From positions 26,925,558 through 26,989,557 of the forward strand of contig OX336336.1 of NCBI GenBank assembly GCA_946902875.1: a stretch of 64,000 nucleotides of DNA. Direction: 5' to 3'. A program made the position numbers and the translations under genes. The notes under the pieces are model-generated. The model had not been told where the DNA came from and made no database searches. It saw only the letters and a program-made list of their open reading frames with translations. The stretch comes from Nematopogon swammerdamellus (taxonomy: Eukaryota; Arthropoda; Insecta; Lepidoptera; Adelidae). Below, one piece after another: positions 52,510-63,773 of the stretch (positions are counted from its first letter, which is position 1; each line of letters begins with the position of its first letter).

Positions 52510-52835
52510 TTTAAAGGCGAATTATGACATAGAACTAAGGTAGTCGACATTGCTAAGAAAATTAGCAAGCTGAAGTGGCAGTAGGCTGGGCACATCTGAC
52601 GCAGAACCGAAGACCGATGGGATAGACACGTGCTCGAATGGAGGCCACATACAAGCAAACCTAGCGTGGGACGCCACACGCTACCCCGGCTAGGTGGACA
52701 GATGACCTAAAAAAGTTAGCCGGGAGTGGATGGATGACAAGAGCGGACGACCGCGTGTGGTTGAGTGCCTTGTGAGAGGTCTATTTCTAGCAGTGGGCCG
52801 TAACGGCTGATGATGATGATGGTGTCCAGCAGTGT
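52510..52835 (+). pseudogene. RTE-like LINE C-terminus with GATGATG tail
   Basis: Readable as RTKVVDIAKKISKLKWQ-AGHI and RRTEDRWDRHVLEWRPHTSK with in-frame stops, then RWTDDL-like sequence in another frame. It closes with a GATGATGATGATGG tail at 52808-52822, the usual 3' end of this LINE type. It is more decayed than 2725-3200. Confidence 0.7.
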
Positions 52836-52848
52836 ACGCATAGATGCT

Positions 52849-53262
52849 GACCATAGATTTTGGAAGGTACAGATTCACAAGGTAGAACAAAAAAATGGAA
52901 GCAAAAATTATTGTTTACATTATAATCAAAAGATGGCGTTACCAGTATTGAATGAATGAATTATTTGAAATTTAAATTTATTACAAACTTTTCTCTGCTA
53001 ATTAAACAACAATTCTTAATGGAATTACCATTGTATCATTTAAACATTATTTAATTTTATATTTTAACTTGAAAATAAAAAAAATTCAAGATTTTCGTAA
53101 TATGGATTATTTGAAAACAATGGCTCCATCTAGTAGCGCTGCGATAGAATTAAAAAAATTTGTAACGTCATTTATTGGTACTACAAAATTTTTTGCTTCC
53201 ATTTTTTCGTTCTACGTTGTGAATCTGTACCTTCCAAAATCTATGATGCTGAACACAGAGCA
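52849..53262. mobile_element. MITE with about 65-bp terminal inverted repeats
   Basis: GCTGACCATAGATTTTGGAA, GGTACAGATTCACAAGGTAG and AAAAAATGGAAGCAAAAATT at the left are the complement of the right end 53195-53262. The interior is AT-rich without coding capacity. Confidence 0.75.
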
Positions 53263-53857
53263 TCAAATGCGCGCGCCCGCCCCTCCTAGAGGCGCCGTGA
53301 GCGCGATTTCCCTACAACACCGTTGAAGCCTGTGGGCGTGGCCTATGACTTACATATGTGTGTTGTGCGTGTGCATTTGTTTTGTGCGTGTGCCTAACTT
53401 GCTCCTCTTTGTGTGTAGTGTCGATACTAGCACACACACACACACACGAAGCGCTAGCAGCACTGCGTGTAGTTTTTGGGTTTCAGATATTATCGCTTAG
53501 GGCGTCTCTAGTAGGGGGCGCGCGCATTTGATGCTCTGTGATGCTGACTGACTGTTTGAAAAGTAGACAAAGTGAATTTAGCGGTGTACGTAAGTCGCCT
53601 TAAGTGCGCAGTGGTGCGACTCGCCCGACCGTATTGTTCCACTTTATTTATGTCAACTAATATTAACTGTAGCGTGGCTGGCCTTTGTACGCGGCTTCGC
53701 TCGCGCTACTTTCTGCTCACATTACTTATTACATGTAAGCACAGTGCGCGGCAGCAAATAATGCGTGTCGAGCTTTAGAAAGAGACAATCCGGTTGTAGA
53801 GTGTCGTCCCTGTCGCACAGAGACGTGCGTGTTCGTGTCATTCGTATATATTTGATA

Positions 53858-54826
53858 TAATCCGGTATGGATGGCCGAGTCAGAGGGACCAGAGCGCACG
53901 CTCCGACCAGCCAATATCACCTCCGAGATGCGAGTGCCATACCGGAATCTTCCCTTAGATTTGCTGGCTATACTTAACAAAAGGAGAACACAGCCGAGCA
54001 CGGCCATATTACATTCAGTGCGGTGGTATCAACTAGAGTTGTAACCGAATATCCGTATTCGCGTTCGAAATTCCGAATATTCGGTTCATTTTTAATATTC
54101 GTATTCGGTTGTAAGATACCGAATATTTATCGAATATTTTACTGAAATGAAAGGAAAGAGTGAGGAGCAACAATATTGCTAGGTGTGGCGTATACGTGCA
54201 AACCAATGGGCGCGTAGTGTGTGCGATGGGGTTAAGCTGTTATTTCCATAAGTATAATTTGCCACTCCTAAAGTTTGATTAAAAAATAAAATTATAAATC
54301 TTTTGTAACGCACTAATTTCGTTGATTATTTTTTTTCAAAATGCAGTGTCAAGTAATCAAAAACAGAAAAAAACATTAAAACAAGTCCGTATTAATTTAA
54401 TTTTAGGACTCAATTTAGGTAGATCTATATTTATAATAGACAATTTAAGTGTTTTTTCATTTGGATATAAAATTTCATATAAAATTTTTCAATGTTCGTA
54501 TTCGTATTCGCGAATATCATTTTGGAATATTCGTATTCGCATTCGTATTCGCGAATGTGGAAAAATAGGCATTCGTTACAACACTAGTATCAACCCACCA
54601 GGCGGCCTTCCACTAGGCAATTTGATCTACCGCTACTTACCGCCAAGTGGCAAGAAAAGGGACCTACAGTTTTACACCAGTTCCGAACGGTGAATAGCAG
54701 CAAGTAAATTTTACCGTCAGAAAAAACTCATTGGTTACACACGCCGACCGGATTCGAACCTCGGACCTCTCGCAAGAGAAGCCGACGCCAATGCCACTCG
54801 GCCATTCGCCGCCGTATGTATCAGTA
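53858..54826 (-). mobile_element. SINE-2, split by a hAT-type MITE
   Basis: The complement of the 3' end (ATAATCCGGTATGGATGG) and body runs to 54033. It resumes at 54595 with AGGGACCTACAGTTTTACACC and the tRNA-like head, whose minus strand reads AATGGCCGAGTGGCATTGGC and then a B box GAGGTTCGAATCCGG. This is the clearest tRNA-Ser/Leu-like head of the family in the window. Confidence 0.8.
54034..54586. mobile_element. hAT-type MITE with 8-bp target duplication
   Basis: GTATCAAC lies at 54026-54033 and again at 54587-54594. The element starts TAGAGTTGTAAC and ends GTTACAACACTA. The subterminal regions are rich in CGAATATTCG and TATTCGTATTCG words. It is 553 bp with no ORF of note. The exact 8-bp duplication and terminal pattern point to hAT. 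Confidence 0.85.
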
Positions 54827-55234
54827 GACCTCATGTACATACAATGTGACAATAATGTTGTAAAACATTAGTCCTTACCCCACATCTCAACCTTCCCCAG
54901 GGCAAGATAATTCTCCGGAAGCATTCGTTCTAGTCGAATCTCGAAGGGAAATTGGCTTCGTCTGAATTGGGCTCGGGCCCTTGAGTCCGGCGACCCGTAA
55001 CGGTACACAAAAAAAAATCTGTACTTAAAATAAAACTCCCATTAGAAACGAAGGGCTCACCTTAGCCGGAGAAGCTAGGCAGGATCAATTAGGGAAGGGG
55101 TAGTTAGCCCTGTAACTCTACCTAAAGTCATATCCCGTAGCAGTGAACAGCATTGAACAGGTATCAACGAGTGGGTATGTGAATTATTTGTTTGTGCTCT
55201 GATATCTCTATCTAATGTATTTTTAACCGACTTC

Positions 55235-55640
55235 AAAAAAAGGAGGAGGTTCTCAATTCGACTGTATTTTTTTTATTTGTTTTATGTTTGTTACCTCAGA
55301 ACTTTCGACTGGGTGAACCGATTTTGAAGATTCTTTTTTTTATTTGAAGCTGGTGCTTCCCGTGTGGTCCCATTTCAATTTGGTCAAGATCGGATTGGAA
55401 ATCGAGGCGCCGCCGATTACATTAATAGCAAAAAATTACTAAAAAAAACTGTGAAATAAAAAACTATTTAAAAAAATATAAAAATCACCTTCAAAAATGT
55501 ATGAAATATAAAAAAATCGAACCCTAGAGTTGAAGGCGGTGCTAAAGCAAGCAAAAATGATGCATGAAAGAAAACATGAGTGGATGATATCCTTTGTGAT
55601 TTGTAGCCTTCTTTAGCACCGCCTTCAACTCTAGTATGTA
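55235..55640 (+). repeat. TTCTCAATTCG family followed by a copy of the 3380-3650 MITE
   Basis: AAAAGGAGGAGGTTCTCAAT, ACTGGGTGAACCGATTTTG and GCTGGTGCTTCCCGTGTGGT, then from 55468 AAAACTATTTAAAAAAATAT and the TTGAAGGCGGTGCTAAA arms. At 3.4-3.8 kb the same two sequences are also adjacent, so they form one composite unit. Confidence 0.65.
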
Positions 55641-56110
55641 TGTATGTATGTCTTCATGTATGTATTTTTGAGGTTAACTCCGGAACCACTGAAAAGATTT
55701 TAATGCGGTTATATACCATCACGCTAAATAGCCTTTGGGTTGAGCAGTATCAAAGAAAGTATCGTCGCTTGTGAGGCCAATTTGCCAATCTGCAAAATCG
55801 TAACTTTACAGGAGAAGCAAAAACTATTTTTTTTTAATACTGTTAAAGCTAGCTTAATTTAATTTTAAACTTCAATATCTTCGAACCTAATTGAGATAGA
55901 GTTATGAAAATTGGTCACAACGTGTATTCACCCATTCTCCGTATATTGGTACCTTTATGTCCAATTAGCCAATCTGGCAGATTGGCAAATTGGCCTCACG
56001 AGCGACGATGAACGGAATTTAGTGCCGAATGGTCGCAATAGATGGCGTTAGCAGTTCTGTTGCGTTGCGTTGGAGTCTACCGCGAGCGAAGCCGCGAGAA
56101 AAAGCTAGAT
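55641..56110 (+). mobile_element. Helitron-like tail with nested MITE
   Basis: The (GTAT)n start, CACTGAAAAGATTTTAATGC and the end CGCGAGCGAAGCCGCGAG then AAAAAGCTAGATA frame a MITE at about 55760-56010. The MITE has inverted ends TATCGTCGCTTGTGAGGCC and, reverse-complemented, CATCGTCGCTCGTGAGGCC, each followed by AATTTGCCAATCTG. Confidence 0.6.
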
Positions 56111-56526
56111 ATTGTATAAAATTATTTGAAGTACATATAATTCCCAACACGTCGAAATTTTTCGTCGCCTACTCCGTAGTAAATTGAAGAAGGCCTAAGT
56201 AAAAAGGTGTTATCTAAAAAGGTGCAAAAAGTTTTCACCCACCGTACGTGCTGAAATCTTAAAAGCCTCCTTATCCTATCCCTCACCTCGCATCCCGGAA
56301 ACTCTGCGACAGAGGCTCCGATAAGGACTGCTTTATATGCTCGAACTTCTCACTCTTTTCACTTGTAAATGTGTGATGGAAAAAATTGAATATGGAGTTA
56401 AAGCCAAGGGGAAGTTGTTTGTAACTTTGATGCAGATATTGAGGGCAGAAATGCCTCTAAAAAGATATTTGCGGGGAAGGTTTAGTACTTGCTAACCAAA
56501 GTATTGTGCGAGGGTGCACCGTGTGG
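56111..56526. other. unassigned
   Basis: No gene seen. A G13 run at 56529-56541 stands at the border of the next SINE. Confidence 0.3.
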
Positions 56527-56540
56527 GTCGGGGGGGGGGG

Positions 56541-56858
56541 GTTTTTTATGCAAACTGACAGGGTTGGCTACATCACCTACAACATCCGTGATGTCAGGCC
56601 AAACACCGGGTGAACTAGGTGCCATGTCAGTGCTTCCCTTCGGTCGTGCCGGCTACAATGAACTGGACGGAAAACACAAACTATTTACATAGCCGTTTCG
56701 ACCGACCTTTCATTCAGTGCGGTGGTACCAACCCGGGCGGGTTAAACCCTACCCCTAGAATATAAGAAGGGAGTCATATCCCTTAGTCGCCTTTTACGAC
56801 ATACACGGGGAGAGATACAGTGGGGCTATTCTTTTAAAGTACCGGCCCCACACGGTGC
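56541..56858 (-). mobile_element. SINE-1 with head B, full length
   Basis: TTTTTTATGCAAACTGACAG, complement of the body, CTTTTACGACATACACGGGG and CGGCCCCACACGGTGC. Confidence 0.85.
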
Positions 56859-56889
56859 TTTAAAGAATGGGCCCAACAGTCTTTTCCCG

Positions 56890-57392
56890 TATCAATACTA
56901 ATAATCAATCTGTAACGAATGATGGTCATGGAGTAAGTTACTTTGTTTTTTTATGAGATACTGCGTCTGTGGACTCTATGTGTGATACTAAAACAAAAAA
57001 ATTTGGATTTTTAGAAATATTTTCTGTATGAATGTATGTTCTTCCATAACTTTTAAACCAATCATCCGAATTCTATTAAACTTATTACAAGCACGTTTTA
57101 TTACATGGGACACAAGATAGGCTATATAATATTCAGATCATAAAATTCAGTTCCGGTTACGCTACATGACAAACGACGATATGACGAACCATACTGAATA
57201 TGCATATGTCTCAATGTAATATTGTTATTGTTAGTGTGTTCTTTATGGCGAAATAAATATCTGTATCTGTATCTGTATCATACAAACCGAATTGTTTCGC
57301 GCATCGAAATAAAGGTCCGGTAGCGGGCTTACATACTTTCTTCTTTTTAAATACCAATTTCACGCGAGCGAAGCCACGGGAAAAAGCTAGTA
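56890..57392 (+). mobile_element. Helitron-like non-autonomous element, copy 3
   Basis: ATCAATACTAATAATC start, GAATGATGGTCATGGAGTAA, and end CACGCGAGCGAAGCCACGGG then AAAAAGCTAGTATG. An insertion at about 57175-57285 ends in (GTATCT)n and resembles a short LINE 3' end. Confidence 0.65.
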
Positions 57393-57394
57393 TG

Positions 57395-57597
57395 TCATAA
57401 AAGGCGACTTATTAATGTGGACATGGTAAACGGCGACAACATAACCACCTCTCGCCTTGGCATGGTCCTTCCAAAGTCATACAGTAGGTAAGGTGTTCGT
57501 GCCTTACTTGCTGATTCATAAGTTATCTTGTCATTATACTTTGCTGAATGTTGTGGTCGGTGTTGTGCTGTAATTTACCTGAGTTCTCGCAGCACAC
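57395..57597 (+). repeat. LINE 3' UTR-like repeat, cut by the BEL element
   Basis: ATGTCATAAAAGGCGACT, CATGGTCCTTCCAAAGTCAT, TGTGGTCGGTGTTGTGCTGT, ending at CTCGCAGCACAC where the LTR begins. Same family as 35703-35960. Confidence 0.6.
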
Positions 57598-57668
57598 TGT
57601 GGACGACGGACTTAATATGTATATGGGTGACGTGTGCACGACATGCTCTGCATGTCGCCCATAAGTGC

Positions 57669-59707
57669 CAGTGGCGGCTTTGACCAATAAATTTTAGTGA
57701 GGCGACTAAAAATCCACCTACATAGCTTAGACCTGAAATTTGAGTACCAACACGATGGATCTAGCACCAGTGGTTCTCGAGCTATGACCAAAACAAAAGT
57801 TCATGTGACAGATGGATAGATCTCACCGAGACCTGAAGTTTGAGTACCAACACGATGGGTCTAGCACCAGTGGTTCTCGAGTTATGACCAGAACAAACGT
57901 TCATGTGACAGATGGATAGATCTCACCGAGACCTGAAGTTTCAGTACCAAAACGATGGGTCTAGCACCAGTGGTTCTCGAGTTATGACCAAAACAAAAGT
58001 TCATGTGACAGATGGATAGATCTCACCGAGACCTGAAGTTTGAGTACCGACACGATGGGTCTAGCACCAGTGGTTCTCGAGTTATGACCAAAACAAAAAT
58101 TCATGTGACAGATGGATAGATCTCACCGAGACCTGAAGTTTGAGTACCAACACGATGGGTCTAGCACCAGTGGTTCTCGAGTTATGACCAAAACAAACGT
58201 TCATGTGACAGATGGATAGATCTCACCGAGACCTGAAGTTTGAGTACCAACACGATGGGTCTAGCACCAGTGGTTCTCGAGTTATGACCAAAACAAAAGT
58301 TCACGTGACAGATGGATAGATCTCACCGAGACCTGAAGTTTGAGTACCAACACGTTCGCAGTTCGCGCGCACCCAGTTGCAGCCGAACTTCGCCGAGCGC
58401 GCGCTCCCCTGCCCGCACTACACCCCGCAGCGGACTTCATTCGTTCTCGTACTCGTGTGCCCATAGGGATATATATAATATAATAAAGGAGCGCAGCGAC
58501 CATACTCTTTGATATTCCTATGATAGAATTTTGCACATAATTTGAAAAGGTGCCAGGAGAGCAGCCGAGAGAGGCCGTGGGAGCTGTGTGCGCGGGAAGA
58601 AATATTATGTGACATGTTATGTTATTTACAGAGACTCTTACGTATCTACCGATTGTGCCCTGGTACTTCAACATCAATCGGACCACAAAATCGTTACCTT
58701 TTTGGTAGGGTTGGCCGTGGTGGGGAGCTGTGCGCGGGAAAAAATATTGTATGACATGTTATGTTATTTACTGAGACTCTTATCTACCGATTGTTCCCTG
58801 GTACTTCATGAGCTTCATGAGCGCTCGCCGCTCGTCTAGGCGAGCGCAGCGACGACGTAATCGTTCTTATGCAGCAGGATTTATTAGCGCCTCAATTGCT
58901 AGGTACATGCCACGAATTCAAAGCGATATGAGCCGGATGTGTCCGCCCGCGGCGTCTCACCAACTGTGCACAATTTCATGCAATGTTTTTTCCCGCGCGT
59001 GCGGCTCCTTGTCATAGCTGTGTCCCTGGTACTTTTTCAAATTATGCGCTGTGCTGTATGATATGTTATGTTATTTACTGAGACTCTTATCTACCGATTG
59101 CACCCTGGTACTTCAAGGGAACACAGAGCGCTCGCCGCCCGTCTAGGCGAGCGCAGCGACGACGTAATCGTTCATGCAGCAGGATTTATCAGCGCCTCAA
59201 TTGCTAGGTAAATGCAACGAATTCAAGGTCAAACTTTTGTCTCTACGAGGTGAAGCGATATGAGCCGGATGTGTCCGGCGTCTCACCAACTGTGCACAAT
59301 GTCATGCAATGTTTTTTCCCGCGCGTGCGGCTCCTTGTTATGGCTGTGTCCCTGGTACTTTTTAAATTTATGCGCTGTGCTGTATGGTGCTGTCGGCATT
59401 TGCGCCAACACACGCGCGTGGACAAGTACATGTGTATTGTATGCACTAACACATCTTTGGCGCAGAGCTGAAGTATTTCGTTCGTCGCCTCTAAGGACCC
59501 CTCTCGCACCACCTCCCCGCGCCGCACCGCCGGCTCGCCTCCGCGCTGCCGTGCGCCGTTCGCTTTTGGTCTATAATGTTCTCTGATCAGTTTGGATGGA
59601 CTTTTTTTAAATTTTCTTTCATGGTATTTTGAAATTTTTTTTTCCTTACCTTCTAGATAATTAAGTGAGGCGGTGCTTCACTTGCTTCACCTGGATAACC
59701 GCCACTG
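57669..59707. mobile_element. hAT-like non-autonomous element, 2039 bp
   Basis: ATAAGTGC at 57661-57668 is repeated at 59708-59715 (perfect 8-bp duplication). The ends are CAGTGGCGGCTTT and, reverse-complemented, CAGTGGCGGTTAT, in line with hAT TIRs. No transposase is recognisable. The interior holds a 100-bp tandem array (57731-58350), then two diverged copies of a segment of about 320 bp (58745-59060 and 59060-59400) with GCGCTCGCCGC, AGCAGGATTTAT and CGCGCGTGCGGCTCCTTGT. Confidence 0.85.
57731..58350. repeat. 100-bp tandem array inside the hAT-like element
   Basis: GAGACCTGAAGTTTGAGTAC, CACGATGGGTCTAGCACCAG, TGGTTCTCGAGTTATGACCA and TCATGTGACAGATGGATAGA repeat with period 100 (landmark ACCTGAAGTT at 57831, 57931, 58031, 58131, 58231, 58331). 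Confidence 0.9.
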
Positions 59708-60617
59708 ATAAGTGCAGTGTGTGAGTGTGAGTAAAAGACTTGAGCGAATTTGTGAACATTATGAAAATAGACTAAGGCCGGGGGCGGTTCTGTTTAATCG
59801 ATCGAGTGAATTTGAAGTTACGCGCGCTCGGTGTAGCCGCCTAGCGGTGGTAGTTGGAACCGCGCTCGGGCAAAATGGCGCGAAAACGTAGAGAAGTTTT
59901 ACCCTATATCTAGCGACTAAGGTTTAGTTGTAATTGATAATATAGTAGATATAGGTGTAGTTAAGATTTCTCTTTAATGTAAATGGGTAGGAAAATAAAC
60001 ACATAAGCTACTGGTGTTTCCTTTCGTGGCTTTGCCGCCCGCTCCCAGCGACGCTCCCCCCCGCTCGCCCCGCAACATGCGGCGTCCGCGAGTGAGAGTG
60101 AGCATCTTGCCGCGCCGGGGCGCCACTTTGTACGGAAGGAATAAAAACGATCGCACCCCGGCGCGCGCGGCCTTTTTTCAACGAAGACGAGCGAGCGGCA
60201 ACAAGTACGGAAGGAGCAAGTGATTCTTAAAAGCAAAACCATCTTTCATTAAAAATATACAGTCCACAAGAAATCGAAGCGCCCTGCCAGGATACCGACC
60301 GACTATAGGCGGCCCTGAGGGTGACAATTTGGTCCTTGCGAGCCGGGTCGTGATCTGCGAAGCTGAATTTGGTTGTTACGTGCCGAGATCGTGACCTGCG
60401 AAGCTGAATAAAGAAGACATCAAGCCGTCCGTCGCGACTCGCCGCCCGTTGTTCGTCTGACCCCCCTCACCATTCCGACCATTCGTTTTCCTATCGGACG
60501 GAGCCCGCGTGCTCTAGAGAAGAGTTCACTTCGCGCGGCGGCCGATCTGTTACCGCATCGCCTCGCTCGGCGACACGCGACAATCGACCGCCTAGAAACA
60601 TCCGCGCCGCGTTCATC

Positions 60618-63600
60618 ATGGTCAACACGCGCCAAGGAGCCAAGAACATCAACGAACCTCCACCATCGTCGTCCCGCGGCCTAAGAGAAGATTCAACCAC
60701 AGAGGCTACTAACGACCCGATCGCGACCGAGCCACATACGTCAGTGATGCCTCCCGGTGGAATCCTAGGACAGCCGCTAACGACGAGTGAAGATTCGCGA
60801 TCCGTGTTGTCAACAGTGCGCTCGCGGCGCACGACCTCATCGGTGCGGCGGCGGCGCGCGGCGGCGCAACTCGCCGCGGCGGAGAGACTCGCGGAGATCG
60901 AGAAGAAGAAATTAGATATCGAGGAGGCGCTCGTTAGGAAAACATTGCAGCTAGAAATGGAAGATATCGACGAGTCGGAAGAAGAGAGGGAGGAGGAAGT
61001 TGAAAAAAGCGCGGAACATGAGAACGTACGCTCCAGGACAACAGACTGGGTGTTCGGCTCTCGTGAGCAACCTCCGCCGGCTACGGATCCGCCGACGCAA
61101 GATGCAAGGAAGGAACCGACGACGGAGGCCGTGTCTGAAACCGCGCGGCAACGAGACAAGGCCGAGGACGGTGTACAGAGTACGGGTGCGAGCGAGACGG
61201 CACTACAACATCCGCCCGCGCAAACGGCAGAGAAAGGATCCATATTGGAGATCGATTCCGGTATCGCGCGGCGGCAAGAGGACGTCGTTAATAATGCAGG
61301 AGTGAGCGAGATAGCGTTACTCGCACGTGAGCTTAAAGCTCTAGCGTCGACAAGCCGAGATCGGTGCTGCTCAGCCAAACTTCCCGATTTCTCGGGGGCG
61401 ACCGCGGACTGGCTGGCGTTCCGGTCCGCCTATCAAGAGCAATGTCGTCGCTTCGATGCAATCGAGAACCTAGCACGCCTTCGCCGCAGCTTACAAGGAG
61501 AGGCCAAAATGGTGGTCTCACACCAACTGCTCGCGGGCGGGGACCCGGATAGAGTTATGCAACTCCTAGAGAAAAAGTTCGGCCGAGATCAAGATATTGT
61601 GCAGTTTCAAATGCGTAGAATGCGCAACCTGCCGAACATAACGGACATTCCCCGCCAGCTAAATGATTTTGCTTGCACAATAGAGGATGTCGTGGCTACG
61701 CTACGCGCGCTAAATCAAGAAAAATACCTACACAGCGTAGACGCAGTGCAAGTGATAAAAGCGAAAATGAAGCCGCTAATGTCAAAATATGCGGACTTTT
61801 ATTACCCAAGGAGAGGCGAGAACACGCCGGAGCTAATAATACTGGCAGAGTTCCTTGAGCGTGAGAGTGATAAAATAGCAGCCGCTTGGGTTTTAGAAAC
61901 AAAGGACGTAGCGGCGAAGGACGGTGCGCGAGTACCTGCGAGCGGTGCCCCGACCGGCCGGCCCGCTGTAAAACAAATGGCTCACGCGGTCAACATGTGC
62001 GCGGCCTGCCCGCACTGCAGCTCGGCCGACCACTCGCTCGACGGATGTGGGAAGTACGCGGAGTTAACAATAGACGAGCGATGGGAGATTGCAAGAAATC
62101 TGCGGGCATGTTATAGATGTTTACGACTGGGACACCGAGCCGGCGTCTGTAGGACAAAGAAAAGGTGTAATGTGGCAGAATGCGGCCGGCGGCACAACAC
62201 ATTGTTGCATCAGAGTCAATCTACCGAGCCATGGCCGGCGGAAGAGAAGGACGCCTCGATGCCAGAAGAAAGCGCGACGTGTGCGGTCGGTAGCGACGAC
62301 CGTGCCATGCTGGCGATTGTTCCTGTCACTATTTACGGGCCGTGCGGGCACGTCGCGACGTATGCAATGCTGGACAGCGGCGCGTCGACGTCACTCATCA
62401 AAACCGAGTTGGCGGATCGAGTCGGAGCAGTCGGAGTGGCACAAGAACTCAGCTTGGCCGAGACGACGACGCAAGCGAAGCATCAGTCGAGACGGATGAA
62501 CCTCGAGATCGCCGGGCCGACTCACGTGAAATATAAGATGTTCGACGCATACACCGTAGATCGAATGGCGCTGCTACCGCAGTCAGCAAAGGACTACGGA
62601 CACCTGCCACATCTAAAGGGACTTCCAATCAAGCCGTACGCCAATGTAACGCCGGAAATAATAATTGGAAGGAATAATTATCATTTAATCGCTGTGCTTG
62701 AGACAAGAATTTATGGATTGGGATATGAGCTGCCATCTGCGGAACGCACGCACCTGGGTTGGGTGGTGTGTGGCCCGACCGGGGGGAGGAGCGGTACCGC
62801 ACGCCGCGACGCGGCGGCGGTACATTTCGTCGGGCACGCATCGCCAGCCGACTTAGATGCGATCGGCGTGCAGGCTGAAATTACGGACAGCGCCATCTCA
62901 CTGCCGCCCGAGGAACTTGAAATTGAAAGAGCGACTCAAGAATGCGAAAGTACAATTGACGTCATAAAATCGACAGATGTCGTGCCCGCGCCCAAGCAAG
63001 AGCGATTTTCTAATTGGCGAAGCCGCCGACGAGACAAGGGCTTCATCCGCGTGAAAGAGCCGCGCCCACGTTTCAGTGGGGCCAAGGAGAGAAATAGGTA
63101 CGGCGCGCTGTTTAGCTGGCTAGTAAGGCGCGCCATGCACGTCGAGGTCGCGGCGAGACTCACCACCGACACGGCCATCTCCGCCCTCTGGCGAATGAGA
63201 GTGCGGAGGGGCCCGCCTGCCGAAATCAACGGTGACAACGAGAAAACTGAGGGGCGCCGCCGTCGAGCTGCGCCGCGCCTGGGCGAAGCTCGACCTACAG
63301 CAGATCCGGACGTTCGCGCTCAACCGAGGCGTGAACTGGCGCTTCATACCACCGGGCGCTCCGTTCATGTGCGGAGCGTGGGAGCGCCTGGTGGGCTCCA
63401 TCAAACGGGCGCTGAGCGCCACTCTCCACTAGCGAGCACCGACAGACGAGGTGCTTGCCACTCTGCTAGTCGTGGCCGAGCACACTGCCAACGCTCGGCT
63501 ACTGATGCACGTGTCCGTGGTTCCAGACAACCCAGAGACCACCCTTTGCTGGGGAGCTCGGCCGGGCTCCCGACGCCGGGCGCCTTCGACGACGCTGACC

Positions 63601-63713
63601 TGCTGCACCGCCGGCCGTGGCGTGCAGCGCAACGCCTTGCGCTCGACGGCTGGCCACGTCCGCGTCGCCGACGTCCGCACGATGGAGGGCGTGCTCCGCA
63701 GATCGGCGCATAA
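60618..63713 (+). pseudogene. BEL/Pao gag-pol with RT and RNase H deleted
   Basis: Start MVNTRQGAKNINEP at 60618. A charged Ala/Glu coiled-coil-like stretch lies at residues 77-130. The Pao-type gag domain starts near 253 (LPDFSGATADWLAFRSAY) and runs to about 430. The zinc-binding region has CPHC and a CCHC knuckle CYRCLRLGHRAGVC near 497. The aspartic protease motif LDSGAST is near 584, followed by the linker to about 790. Instead of reverse transcriptase and RNase H the frame passes at about residue 800 (QERFSNW) into integrase (YGALFSWLVRRAMHVEV, about 825). At about 63235 a frameshift moves the integrase core (WRFIPPGAPFMCGAWERLVG) to the next frame, which then meets a stop at 63430. The residues after the shift are out-of-frame translation. 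It cannot transpose alone, but gag and protease remain intact. Confidence 0.9.
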
Positions 63714-63773
63714 GATCGTCCGTCTGCCGGTGGCAACAGTCGACAGCGATGCGCGAGTCGACCGGGGGGAGAA
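63232..63773 (+). pseudogene. BEL/Pao integrase C-terminal scraps and polypurine tract
   Basis: In a frame shifted from the main ORF the sequence reads IRTFALNRGVNWRFIPPGAP and FMCGAWERLVGSIKRAL, then a stop (63430). Further on, VLATLLVVAEHTANARLLMH, VSVVPDNPE, and near 63650 VRVADVRTMEGVLRRSAHKI appear, with another frame used between. This order is that of BEL integrase C-termini. GGGGGGAGAA directly before 63774 is the polypurine tract priming plus-strand synthesis. Confidence 0.8.

Larger units (their letters stand above)
57598..60326 (+). repeat. BEL/Pao 5' LTR, interrupted by a hAT-like element
   Basis: TGTGGACGACGGACTTAATA at 57598 recurs at 63774 as the start of the 3' LTR, and 59708-59871 is identical or nearly so to 63836-64000 as far as the window shows. 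After removing the 2039-bp insertion and one 8-bp duplication the LTR is about 680 bp, ending near GGGTGACA at 60326. TGGTCCTTGCGAGCCGGG from 60330 is a plausible tRNA primer-binding site. The exact LTR end is inferred. Confidence 0.8.

Noticed and set aside
60491..61378. 295-codon minus-strand frame
   Set aside because: Antisense shadow of the GC-rich BEL gag; Ser/Arg-rich, with no recognisable domain.
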